From NCBI GenBank assembly GCA_049446715.1, contig JBMTQX010000006.1, positions 1 to 64,000 on the forward strand: DNA of 64,000 nucleotides, read 5' to 3'. The translations under genes were made by a program, and so were the position numbers. Source of the stretch: Eutrophocola sp049446715 (GTDB lineage Bacteria > Pseudomonadota > Gammaproteobacteria > Pseudomonadales > Pseudohongiellaceae). The notes under the pieces are model-generated. The model was not told the DNA's origin. It saw nothing but the letters and a program-made list of their open reading frames with translations, and did not search any database. Of the stretch, positions 17,484-25,969 are shown piece by piece (the stretch's first letter is position 1; each line of letters begins with the position of its first letter).

Positions 17484-18713
17484 ATGGCCGCCGGTAAGTT
17501 CGCCTCACTGCGTTCCGCGTTTTCCAATCGCAACTATGCGATTTACATGAGCGGCAACAGCATCTCCCTCATCGGCTTCTGGATGCAGCGCCTGGCAGTG
17601 TCATGGCTGGCCTGGCTGATTTCCGAGTCAGAATTCTGGGTGGGTGTTATCGCCTTTGTCGACATTGTGCCCATGATCTTCATCACTCCGTTGTTTGGCG
17701 TCTGGGCCGACCGCTTCGACCGACGCAGTATGGCCATCATGGCCCAGGTGCTGATGATGGTGCAGGCCTTTGTGCTGTTTTTTCTGGTGCTGTTCGACCA
17801 GCTCACGATTGGCTCACTGTTCACCCTGGCGCTGGCAGAAGGCATATTGCAGGCAGCCTACCAGCCCATTCGCCTGTCCATTATTCCGAACCTGGTGAAA
17901 AAGCAGGACCTGATGGCTGCCGCAGCCTTCACGGCCGTAGCGTTCAACGTGGCACGCTGCCTGGGGCCGGCGCTGGCGGGATTTGTGATTGCCTTGACCA
18001 GTCCGGCGATCGCGATCCTGTTCAATGCCCTGAGTTATCTGCTCATTGTCATTGCCTGGAACTTCATTCACCTGCCGGCGAAAGTCAGGTCTTTGGAGAA
18101 GAAGAGTTTCTCGCGCGATATCCGTGACGGTTTCAATTATGTCGTGGAAAAGCCGGCCCTGTTGTCGATGTTTATCTTGCTGACCGTGGTATCCCTGTTC
18201 ATTCGTCCGGTAGCGTTCATGCTGTCGGCGTTTGTCGGCGCTGTCTTCGAAGCCGATGAACTGACCCTGGCCCTGTTTACCTCGGCGATGGGGTTGGGTG
18301 CCGTCATTGCCGGTCTGAAATTGTCCATGGGCGGCAAGACTCACGGGCTGGTCCGGGAAATTCTTATCATGACCTTGGTCGCCGTGCTGTGCCTGGCCGG
18401 TTTTGCCGCCATCACGATCGTCTGGGTAGCCACGGGACTGATGTTTGTCTTTGGCTATGCCATCACCATTGGCAGTGTGGCCGGCCAAACGCTGGTGCAG
18501 AACAGTATCGATGATGACATGCGGGGCAGAGTGTTGAGCCTGTGGGCCGCCTTTACCCGCGGGGCACCGGCCCTTGGCGTCCTGTTGATCGGCTGGCTGG
18601 GCAACCAGTACGGCCTGATGTGGCCAAACCTGGTGGCCGCGCTATGCTGTTTTGTCTGCCTGTGCCTGATGCTGGGTCAGCGCCGGGTCATGCGCGAGTA
18701 TTTTGAGCAGTGA
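17484..18713 (+). CDS. MFS transporter, EntS/MFS_3-like
   Basis: A 409-residue inner-membrane protein with about twelve hydrophobic segments. The loop between helices 2 and 3 holds the major-facilitator motif GVWADRFDRRS, and the C-terminal half has DDMRGRVLSLW, typical of the MFS_3 subgroup that includes enterobactin exporter EntS and several drug exporters. The substrate is unknown. It starts 37 bases after ccmI and may be read through from the ccm operon, but nothing links it to cytochrome maturation. Confidence 0.85.
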   Translation: MAAGKFASLRSAFSNRNYAIYMSGNSISLIGFWMQRLAVSWLAWLISESEFWVGVIAFVDIVPMIFITPLFGVWADRFDRRSMAIMAQVLMMVQAFVLFFLVLFDQLTIGSLFTLALAEGILQAAYQPIRLSIIPNLVKKQDLMAAAAFTAVAFNVARCLGPALAGFVIALTSPAIAILFNALSYLLIVIAWNFIHLPAKVRSLEKKSFSRDIRDGFNYVVEKPALLSMFILLTVVSLFIRPVAFMLSAFVGAVFEADELTLALFTSAMGLGAVIAGLKLSMGGKTHGLVREILIMTLVAVLCLAGFAAITIVWVATGLMFVFGYAITIGSVAGQTLVQNSIDDDMRGRVLSLWAAFTRGAPALGVLLIGWLGNQYGLMWPNLVAALCCFVCLCLMLGQRRVMREYFEQ

Positions 18714-18801
18714 GTGGCGCAGATCGTTTTCAACATGACCTTGTTTGGCATGAACTTCCCGCTTTCATGGCCCAGGTTAGCCAGTACGAAACAGGACATG
18801 C

Positions 18802-18848
18802 TGTGAGAGGGGCTAGGGCCCGAAGTGTGAGAGGGGCTGGGCCCGAAG
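18802..18848. repeat. Tandem duplication of a 23-24 bp unit
   Basis: Two copies of a unit beginning TGTGAGAGGGGCT and ending GGGCCCGAAG lie at 18802-18825 and 18826-18848, differing by one inserted A. They sit in the gap before the GH88-like gene. No function is visible. Confidence 0.8.
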
Positions 18849-18930
18849 AAAGTCGCGCTGACTTCGACAGGCCATGACGGCAATGCCCGGGCTTGATTGT
18901 CGTGCGTAAAGAGTTGTGTATCATGACGCC

Positions 18931-20478
18931 ATGAATTCGCGGAACCCGTTTATGCCAACCAGACTCGCTACCCCCAGATACTTTTTCTTTATCCTTTGCG
19001 GCCTTTTGCTAATGCCGTCTGCCTGGGCGCAGCAATGGCATGTCGGCATGTCTGCCGAAGGTACTTTGATCACCGCCACCGGCTACCAGGTGGACCAGCA
19101 GGAGCGGCCGACCGTGGTACTGATCGGCGGGCTCGATGGCAAGGCCGCCTCCACGGCGAAAGTACGGGCTGAGTACCAGCGTTACGTGGCGCGCCCAAAA
19201 GCGGAACAGCCCGTTAATCTCATCCTGATAGACGAAGCCAACCCGGAAGGGGAGACGCTGCATTTTCCCCCTCGTGGTCGCGCTTATGTGGAAGATCCGG
19301 TGTCATTTGCCCTCTGGCGCTGGCTTGGCACTCACGGTCCCGACCTGGTGCTGATTGAAAGTGAAACCGATTTCGAACTGGCGGATTCCCTCAGTAACCT
19401 GATAGTCGCCGGTGTCGGTTATGTGCCGGCGCTGCATCTGTATGACGAGCCGGAAGAGCTTGCCATGATCATGGACCAGCAACTGGACAACCTGCCGGTG
19501 TCGCCGGCTCACGAGATTCTTGACGGGCGCCTGCGCCGTTCACCCCGGGAGGTGGCCGAGCAGATAGCGCTGTATTACGGGCATGATTTTTCCTGGCCGG
19601 TCTATATTCCCGGCATGGCGCTGATCAGCCGCATGCGCCTGGGTTACCTGGATGATGTTGCCAGTATCGTCAGCCCCTACCTGAACGGTGAGGACATCAA
19701 TATCAATTCCTCGCTGGTGACCGCAGGCCACCTGGTGTTTGCCGAACTGGCCGAACGTACCGGCAATAATGCTTACCTGGCACTAGCGCTGGAAGCGGCA
19801 GACATGGGGTTCGATGCCCGGGGCAATATGCTTGAGGCCATGCCGATGCATGGGGACATGAGCGATGCCTACTTCATGTCGACCCCGATCCTGACCAAGG
19901 TGGGGCATTTGACCGGTGAGCAGAAATACTTCGACATGGCCCTGCGTCATATCCGTCACATGGAGACCCTGGTCAAACGGTCCGACGGTCTGTACCGGCA
20001 TTCGCCGCTGACGGATGCGGCCTGGAGTCGCGCAAATGCCTTCCCGGCGCTTGGCATGGCACTGGCCCTAAGCGATTTTCCCGACACCCATCCCGGGTAT
20101 GACGAATTCCTGAACCTGTACAGAACCCATATTGATACGCTGCTGAACTATCAGGACATGGATGGCATGTGGCACGTGGTGGTGGATTTTCCCGGGTCGT
20201 ATGCGGAACACAGTGCAACGGCCATGATAGGCACGGCGATTCTGCGGGGCATTCGCCGCGGTTGGCTGGACGACAGCTACATGCCTGCCGTGGAGCAGGC
20301 CTGGCGCGGGGTACTGATGCGCAGTAGCGCAGAAGGCTATTTCGTGAATGTATGTGAATCCACCAACAAGCAGGACTCCCTGGAGAAGTATCTGAACCGG
20401 GAAGCCCTGATGGGGCAGGATGACCGGGCGGGCGCCATGCTGATGCTGTTTGCTACCGAGATGGCCGGTCTCGAATAA
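18931..20478 (+). CDS. Secreted two-domain protein with a GH88/GH105-like C-terminal domain
   Basis: About 515 residues with a signal peptide ending at AWAQ. Residues from about 45 to 170 resemble the start of an M14 carboxypeptidase-like fold (GMSAEGTLI, VVLIGGLDG) but lack the HxxE zinc motif. From about residue 210 the sequence has the alpha/alpha-barrel repeats of unsaturated glycuronyl/rhamnogalacturonyl hydrolases, including SDAYFMSTPILTKVG, GLYRHSPL and WSRANAFPALGM. It may trim uronic-acid oligosaccharides in the periplasm; this is inference. Start is uncertain: GTG 18916, ATG 18931 and ATG 18952 are all in frame without a strong ribosome binding site. A terminator follows. Confidence 0.65.
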   Translation: MNSRNPFMPTRLATPRYFFFILCGLLLMPSAWAQQWHVGMSAEGTLITATGYQVDQQERPTVVLIGGLDGKAASTAKVRAEYQRYVARPKAEQPVNLILIDEANPEGETLHFPPRGRAYVEDPVSFALWRWLGTHGPDLVLIESETDFELADSLSNLIVAGVGYVPALHLYDEPEELAMIMDQQLDNLPVSPAHEILDGRLRRSPREVAEQIALYYGHDFSWPVYIPGMALISRMRLGYLDDVASIVSPYLNGEDININSSLVTAGHLVFAELAERTGNNAYLALALEAADMGFDARGNMLEAMPMHGDMSDAYFMSTPILTKVGHLTGEQKYFDMALRHIRHMETLVKRSDGLYRHSPLTDAAWSRANAFPALGMALALSDFPDTHPGYDEFLNLYRTHIDTLLNYQDMDGMWHVVVDFPGSYAEHSATAMIGTAILRGIRRGWLDDSYMPAVEQAWRGVLMRSSAEGYFVNVCESTNKQDSLEKYLNREALMGQDDRAGAMLMLFATEMAGLE

Positions 20479-20502
20479 AGCGAAAACGGCCTGACCAGAA
20501 AC

Positions 20503-20532
20503 AAAAAACCCGGCATGACAGCCGGGTTTTTT
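20503..20532 (+). terminator. Rho-independent terminator after the GH88-like gene
   Basis: AAAAAACCCGGC (20503-20514) and GCCGGGTTTTTT (20521-20532) form a stem around ATGACA. The A/T tails make it usable from both strands, so it also ends the decayed zinc-ribbon gene to the right. Confidence 0.9.
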
Positions 20533-20559
20533 ATGGCGGATGGCCATGAGGCCGAATGC

Positions 20560-20955
20560 TTATTTGCCCAGTTTGCTTTTTGCCTTGTGGGCAAATTTGG
20601 CTAGGGTTTCAACCAGGGTTTCGTTCTTGAAGTCAGCAAATTCGCCGACGTCCATGAACATGCCGTGCTCATCGCATACTTCGTAGGTGATGTGTTACAG
20701 ATACGGATCCTTGACCACATTCATCAACTTGTTGCAGCGGGGGCAGTTTACTTCCGTGTTTTCATTCTGCTGCTTGCCCCTCATCGGGTCGCCACGGTCG
20801 AGAAAATCGGACATCCAGTCGCCCTTCAGAATTTCGGCCTCACCCTTGTCAAACCAGATACCGCCAAGGGATGTGCATTTGTCTATGGTTACTAAGCCTT
20901 GCAGGGTGGAGGTGGAATGCTCACGCATTTCGCCGTTACATTTTGGGCAATCTAT
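20560..20955 (-). pseudogene. Decayed zf-TFIIB-type zinc-ribbon protein
   Basis: Read on the minus strand, 132 codons give a zinc-ribbon protein: CPKC near the start, DKCTSLGGIWFDKGEAEIL, NCPRCNKLM, YEVCDEHGMFMDVGEF and a Lys-rich end. Three lesions are visible. The codon at the expected start is ATA (20953-20955), seven bases after AGGA. The fourth Cys of the first ribbon is Leu (SLGG where the family has SCGG). A TAA at 20695-20697 interrupts the frame before HITYEVC. The rest stays in frame, so decay looks recent. An internal ATG at 20928 could still give a 77-residue fragment. The function of the family is unknown. Confidence 0.85.
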
Positions 20956-21070
20956 TCAAATTTCCTCACGATTAGCTGGCTCACCGGAAAACGCCACTAA
21001 AGACTAAAGCCGAGCGAGTAAACCCTTTGTTGTTGCGGCCTGCAGCCCTGCCAGAGGCATTAATTCAGCC

Positions 21071-22057
21071 TTAGCGGGTGTAGCTGCCAATGGCCATTTC
21101 CAGGCGCACAAAAATATAGGGTGACTCTTCCCGCGGCAATGCCCAGGCATCCTTGCGCCAGGTGTAGCCGGGTTCCAGTTCCAGGAACAGCCAGTCCCGG
21201 TAAACCTGGCGGCGATAGCGCACACCCAGGTCATAGCTGGCGACATATCCGGGGCTGGTCACACCATTGACCCGGCTATACCAGGACAGGGCGGTATCGT
21301 TGCCACGCAGCTGCAGGTATTCCAGGGACGTGGTGTATTCAGCACCGGTATAGGACTCTTCAAAGCGGGCATCGTTGGTCCAGCGCACAAGGCCCTCACC
21401 GGCCAGGGCAAAATCCACCTGGTAGCGGGAAAAGGAGCCAAAGCCGATGCCATCCCTGAAATAGACGGACTGGGTAAAGCGATTGGTCAGTTTGCCGTCA
21501 ATATCGGGTTCATAACGGTAGCGCATGCTGACCCGGCCCTTGAGATTTGAACGCATGCCGACGCGGAAAAACAGCCGGTGATTGCTTTCCTCGGTGAGAT
21601 TGACTTCCAGGTTCAGGCGCGTCGTGTTCTGTTGGGAAACGGTCGCGGCGTTCTGGGTGTAATAGTTGGTTCCGTCACCATCCTCTTCGGAAAAAATGAG
21701 GCTGATGCGCTCGTTGATCCGGGGCAGGTGTACCTTGCCGCGCAATCGCACACCGGTATCCACGTTGTCGAGATCGTTCCAGGACTGGAGGGTGGTCAGG
21801 CGCAGGGCAGAATAGGCGGCTTCGATATCGCTGCGCTGGACGCCGAAAAAGCGGTCGAGGCGATTGGCCAGGCCGTTGGCGGAGTCCGAGGCAATAGATT
21901 GCGTCTGGTCAAGCCAACCCAGGCCAAATACCGGAGGTGAGTTTTCTGCAGCGGGCAGGCTGTCCTCTGCCGCCCGGGCTACGGGCGTAATGGCGCAGGT
22001 GGCCAGCACAACAACAGCAGGCAGCAGGGGCGTTGCCAGTGCGCGAGAAACGTTCAT
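21071..22057 (-). CDS. Predicted outer-membrane beta-barrel protein
   Basis: A 328-residue exported protein with a signal peptide (cleavage near ARA/AED). The mature part alternates polar and hydrophobic residues in strand-like stretches with many aromatic and Arg/Tyr residues (MRYRYEP, YDLGVRYRRQVYRDWLFLELEPGY). It ends in a beta strand, although the last residues SYTR do not end in Phe. I recognise no named family. It is transcribed alone, facing away from the MBL-fold gene at 22430. A role in the envelope is inferred from fold only. Confidence 0.7.
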   Translation of the reverse strand: MNVSRALATPLLPAVVVLATCAITPVARAAEDSLPAAENSPPVFGLGWLDQTQSIASDSANGLANRLDRFFGVQRSDIEAAYSALRLTTLQSWNDLDNVDTGVRLRGKVHLPRINERISLIFSEEDGDGTNYYTQNAATVSQQNTTRLNLEVNLTEESNHRLFFRVGMRSNLKGRVSMRYRYEPDIDGKLTNRFTQSVYFRDGIGFGSFSRYQVDFALAGEGLVRWTNDARFEESYTGAEYTTSLEYLQLRGNDTALSWYSRVNGVTSPGYVASYDLGVRYRRQVYRDWLFLELEPGYTWRKDAWALPREESPYIFVRLEMAIGSYTR

Positions 22058-22429
22058 GAAATCACTCTATTACAGGCGATTGGCAAGGTACAGCGGCGCG
22101 ATAGAAAAAAGCAATAACTGATTGAAAACAATACATAATCTCTGGATTCCCTGCAGTTTACAAAGTACCATACTGGACTGCTTTCGTACGGTCGGGGTGG
22201 CTCAGGAAATCCTGAATTCGTGCATAATTGCAGCACGAAATACAGGCAAAGACCATAAGTTTAAATAAATTAAAAACAATAAGTTAGCGCACAAACATAA
22301 ACCAAATTATTGGTTGATTTTCGGCCTGCCGAAAAACGAATATTCAGCCCTGTTTGCCTGTCTAATAGTACAGAAGATTGAACAGCTGATAGATCAAGAG
22401 CCCGGTTAACCAGGGCTAGAGACAGCTTA
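22058..22429. other. Divergent regulatory region with two inverted repeats
   Basis: A 372-bp AT-rich gap between the outer-membrane barrel (-) and the MBL-fold gene (+). It holds TTTTCGGC/GCCGAAAA (22318-22325 and 22328-22335) and an imperfect palindrome AGCCC-GGTTAACC-AGGGCT (22399-22417) centred on GGTTAACC, 12 bases before the start at 22430. The second could be an operator or a translation-blocking hairpin. Confidence 0.5.
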
Positions 22430-23368
22430 ATGACTATGAACGCCTTTAAACGAATTTTTACCCTGACCCTGCTGCTGTTCACGGTAACGCTGGTGTATAC
22501 CCGTAATGTGCGGGCCGCGGAAAACTTCACCATGACAGAAGTGGCCGATGCGGTGTATGTCGTGAAAGGGCCGGCCGGCAACACCCTGGTGGCAGCTGCC
22601 CCGGATGGCCTGATTCTCATTGATGGTGTGCCGGCCGAGTTTGCCACGGAATATCTCGGGTTTGTCCGAGAGGAAACCGGTGTTGATGCCATCCGCACTC
22701 TCGTCGTCAGTCACTGGCATTCGGAAGTGAACGGCCTGAACGCCATACTCGGGCCGCAGGGCGTGGAAATCATTGCCCATGACAATACCCGCCAGTGGCT
22801 GGGCGCGACCATTCGTGAGCGTGGAGAAACCGTTCTGCATACTCCCGTGCCGGATAACCAGCTGCCCAACCGGACTTTTTACTGGGAACCCCTGGTTATT
22901 CCGTTCGGCGACGACACCATCGAAGTCGGTTATCTGTTGCAGGCCCATACCGATGGCGATGTCTATGCCTGGATCAGGGGCGCGGACATACTCTATACGG
23001 GGCCGGCGATTCGGACCGACAGCTGGGCCACGGTAGACGAAACCACCAACGGCTTCATCGGCGGCATTACCGATGCCTACGATACTCTCGGCAGGATCGT
23101 CAGTGCCGATACCAGGATCGTACCCGCCAGTGGCGCGGTGATCGGGCAGGCCGAGTTTGCTGGCCTGGAAGCCCTTTACAAGGGCTTAAAGGATGACATG
23201 GTTGCCTTGTTGCGCCAGAGCAAGAGTCCTGACGAAGTCATCATTGCCAACCCGGCACAGGGGCTCAAACCGGAATGGGGCGATCCAACAGCCTTCCTCG
23301 ATGAGGGCTTTCGCAGTTTTTACGGGCATTTGCGCAACGGCAGGCAGATCGGTGGCGGTTTCCCTTAA
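22430..23368 (+). CDS. Exported metallo-beta-lactamase-fold protein with altered metal site
   Basis: A 312-residue protein with a signal peptide (about residues 1-29, VRAAEN). The fold is clear from VYVVKGPAGNTLVAAAPDGLILIDG, TLVVSHWHSEVNGLN and LQAHTDGDVYAW. The usual HxHxDH zinc motif reads HWHSEVN, so the metal-binding Asp and last His are Glu and Asn. The later Asp-bearing GD motif reads TGPA. It may therefore bind one metal, a different metal or none. It is the first gene of the accessory block running in the same direction to about 35.5 kb; a second, intact MBL protein lies at 29639. Confidence 0.8.
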   Translation: MTMNAFKRIFTLTLLLFTVTLVYTRNVRAAENFTMTEVADAVYVVKGPAGNTLVAAAPDGLILIDGVPAEFATEYLGFVREETGVDAIRTLVVSHWHSEVNGLNAILGPQGVEIIAHDNTRQWLGATIRERGETVLHTPVPDNQLPNRTFYWEPLVIPFGDDTIEVGYLLQAHTDGDVYAWIRGADILYTGPAIRTDSWATVDETTNGFIGGITDAYDTLGRIVSADTRIVPASGAVIGQAEFAGLEALYKGLKDDMVALLRQSKSPDEVIIANPAQGLKPEWGDPTAFLDEGFRSFYGHLRNGRQIGGGFP

Positions 23369-23454
23369 AGCCGAATGATCCTTCTGAGAACCGCCGCAGT
23401 ATAGACAATGAACCAGTACGACAAAATGCATCAAGTGGAAAGCTATTGAGAGAC

Positions 23455-25884
23455 ATGAACAAGGTATCAAGCACAATTTTCATTCTGGCCGGCTTCCTAG
23501 TCCCGGCAGGTGTGTTCGCTGCGGCGAGCGAGGAGTCTGCTGCTGTCGCGCACTCCTACGACCGTATTGGCGAGGCCGACGAACATTTCGGTTTTCTGCA
23601 GGAAAACTGCATGGAGTGCCATAACTTTGAGGACTGGGCCGGCAGTATGGCCTTTGACCTGATGACGCCCGAGGAAGTGGCTGACAACATCGAGACCTGG
23701 GAGAAGGTGGTTGAGAAACTGCGCGGCCGCCTGATGCCGCCGGCCGGCGCAGACCGTCCAGCCAATGCCGATACCGATGCTTTCGTCGCCTGGATGGAGA
23801 GCTTTCTCGATCACGCCGGGGAGCAGGAACGGCATGTCGGGCATGTTGGTATTCACCGTCTGAATCGCAAGGAATACGCCAATGCCATTCGCGACCTGCT
23901 TGGCATCGAGGTGGATGCCGTGGCACTGCTGCCACTGGATGATTCTGTCGAAGGTTTCGATAACGTGGCTGAAGCCCTGCGCGTGTCACCGGCATTTCTG
24001 GAACAGTCGCTGAACTCCGCCCGCATCGTGGCGCAGCAGGCCATCGGTAATCCCGATGCCCGCACCGGTGGCACGACATATTCCGCCCGTGGCACCAACC
24101 AGTATGTCCACCAGCAGGGGCTGCCTCTGGGTACACGCGGTGGGTTGGTTGTCGAGCACAACTTCCCGGCAGATGGCGAGTACCACCTGAACATCGGTGA
24201 TCTGGTCAGCCGTCTTTGGGTGTTCAACCAGGAATTTACTCATACCGTGATAGCAACCTATGACGGTGAAAAATTCTTTGAGATGGAGATTGGTGGCGGA
24301 GAAGACCTGAAAGCCATCGACCAGATCGGTGACCCGGCCGTGGACGCCATCAACAGCAAGCTGAAGAACATTCCCTTTGTGGCTGAAGCCGGACCGCACA
24401 AAATTGCTGTGACCTTTCTGCATCGCTCGTTTGCCGAATACGAAGGCCGTCTGCATCGCATGACGCCATCGGCAGTGGGTGAAAACGTCATTGGGCTCAG
24501 CTCGTTTGAAATCCAGGGGCCGTTCAATCCGGCCGGAATCAGCCCGACGCCGGCACGCAACAAGATTTTTACCTGCTACCCGAACAGCCAGGCCCAGGAA
24601 GCCGGTTGTGCCGAGCAAATTCTGTCAGGCGTGGCCCGCCGGGCATTTCGCGGTGAAATCAGTGACAGTGACGTGAGCACCTTGATGCGCGTGTTCAACG
24701 GTGCCCGTGATGACCTGGGCTTTGACCTGGCCATCCGGCGCGCACTGACCGCTGTCATTGCCAGTCCCAAATTCCTATATCGCATTGAGCAGTTGCCTGA
24801 TGGTGCGGCGCCGGGTTCCATTTATCCGCTGACCGACTTTGAGCTGGCCACACGCCTGTCGTTCTTCCTGTGGAGCAGTATCCCCGATGATGCACTGCTG
24901 AGCCTGGCCGAGGCGGGCACCCTGTCACAGCCAGAGGTGTTGTCTGCGCAGGTCACCCGTATGCTGCAGGATCCGAAAGCACAAACCCTGGCGTCCAATT
25001 TTGCCTACCAGTGGCTCAACATGGGCGGCCTTGATGAGATCGATCCGGATCCCACCATCTTCCGTGATGTCGATAATGGCATCCGTGAACTGTTCAAGAA
25101 GGAAATCGAGCTGTTTGTGCAGGATATCTTTCTCAACAATCGCGACGTCACCGAGATGCTGAGCGCCGACTATACTTTCATGAATGAACGCCTGGCCCTG
25201 CATTACGGTGACCAGACGGTGAAAGGCGACAACTTCCGCAAGGTGCCTGTCCGCGATCCGCAGCGCTATGGTTTGCTTGGCAAGGGCGGTGTACTGATGG
25301 TTTCCGCCTATCCGGATCGTACCTCGCCGGTGCTGCGTGGCGCTTATGTGCTGGAGCACATCACGGGCACACCACCGCCGACACCACCACCGAATGTGGA
25401 GGCCCTGGCGGAAAACAAGGAAGGGGAGATGCCCCGTACTGTGCGCGCCCGGCTCGAAGCCCATCGCGCGAACCCGAGTTGCCAGGGTTGCCATGGCATC
25501 ATTGACCCGCTGGGCTTCGCGCTTGAAGGTTTCGATGCTGTCGGTCGCAAACGCAGCATTGACCGCATGATCGGTACACCCATTGATACCTATGGGGTAC
25601 TGCCAGACGGCAGTGAAATCGCCGGTGTCCATGATCTGCGCGCGGCATTGCTGGCCAGACCAACCCTGTTTGTGCAGAACCTGGTGGAAAAGCTCATGCT
25701 CTATGCATTGGGCCGCCCGATCGAGGCTGAGGACATGCCGGATATCCGCGCCATTGTCAGCCAGGCCGAGAAAGATGATTTTGCCTTTTACAGCATTGTG
25801 CAGGGTATCGTGAGTACCGATCAGTTCCGCTACAAGCAGGCACCAGTCCTCGTGGAGGAAAGTGCGGATCTGGCACAAAACTGA
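23455..25884 (+). CDS. Diheme DUF1587/DUF1592/DUF1588/DUF1585 exported protein
   Basis: About 809 residues with signal peptide. A cytochrome-like N-terminus has heme motif CMECH (about residues 52-56). DUF1587 follows (HRLNRKEYANAIRDLLGI), then a carbohydrate-binding-like middle, DUF1595/DUF1592 (FELATRLSFFLWSSIPDD), DUF1588 with a second heme motif CQGCH (about 676-680), and DUF1585 at the end (LVEKLMLYALGRP). This architecture is common in Planctomycetes and Myxobacteria and occurs in some marine gammaproteobacteria; I know of no established biochemical function. Two CXXCH motifs make it a client of the Ccm system. ATG 23455 is preferred to TTG 23446. DUF1552 follows in the usual pairing. 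Confidence 0.85.
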   Translation: MNKVSSTIFILAGFLVPAGVFAAASEESAAVAHSYDRIGEADEHFGFLQENCMECHNFEDWAGSMAFDLMTPEEVADNIETWEKVVEKLRGRLMPPAGADRPANADTDAFVAWMESFLDHAGEQERHVGHVGIHRLNRKEYANAIRDLLGIEVDAVALLPLDDSVEGFDNVAEALRVSPAFLEQSLNSARIVAQQAIGNPDARTGGTTYSARGTNQYVHQQGLPLGTRGGLVVEHNFPADGEYHLNIGDLVSRLWVFNQEFTHTVIATYDGEKFFEMEIGGGEDLKAIDQIGDPAVDAINSKLKNIPFVAEAGPHKIAVTFLHRSFAEYEGRLHRMTPSAVGENVIGLSSFEIQGPFNPAGISPTPARNKIFTCYPNSQAQEAGCAEQILSGVARRAFRGEISDSDVSTLMRVFNGARDDLGFDLAIRRALTAVIASPKFLYRIEQLPDGAAPGSIYPLTDFELATRLSFFLWSSIPDDALLSLAEAGTLSQPEVLSAQVTRMLQDPKAQTLASNFAYQWLNMGGLDEIDPDPTIFRDVDNGIRELFKKEIELFVQDIFLNNRDVTEMLSADYTFMNERLALHYGDQTVKGDNFRKVPVRDPQRYGLLGKGGVLMVSAYPDRTSPVLRGAYVLEHITGTPPPTPPPNVEALAENKEGEMPRTVRARLEAHRANPSCQGCHGIIDPLGFALEGFDAVGRKRSIDRMIGTPIDTYGVLPDGSEIAGVHDLRAALLARPTLFVQNLVEKLMLYALGRPIEAEDMPDIRAIVSQAEKDDFAFYSIVQGIVSTDQFRYKQAPVLVEESADLAQN

Positions 25885-25969
25885 TCCACCTGCTGGACAC
25901 CCATTGAGCTAATCAGATAAATACGCCAAACATACAGAGATAACGCACGGTTAAACCGGGAGAAACACC

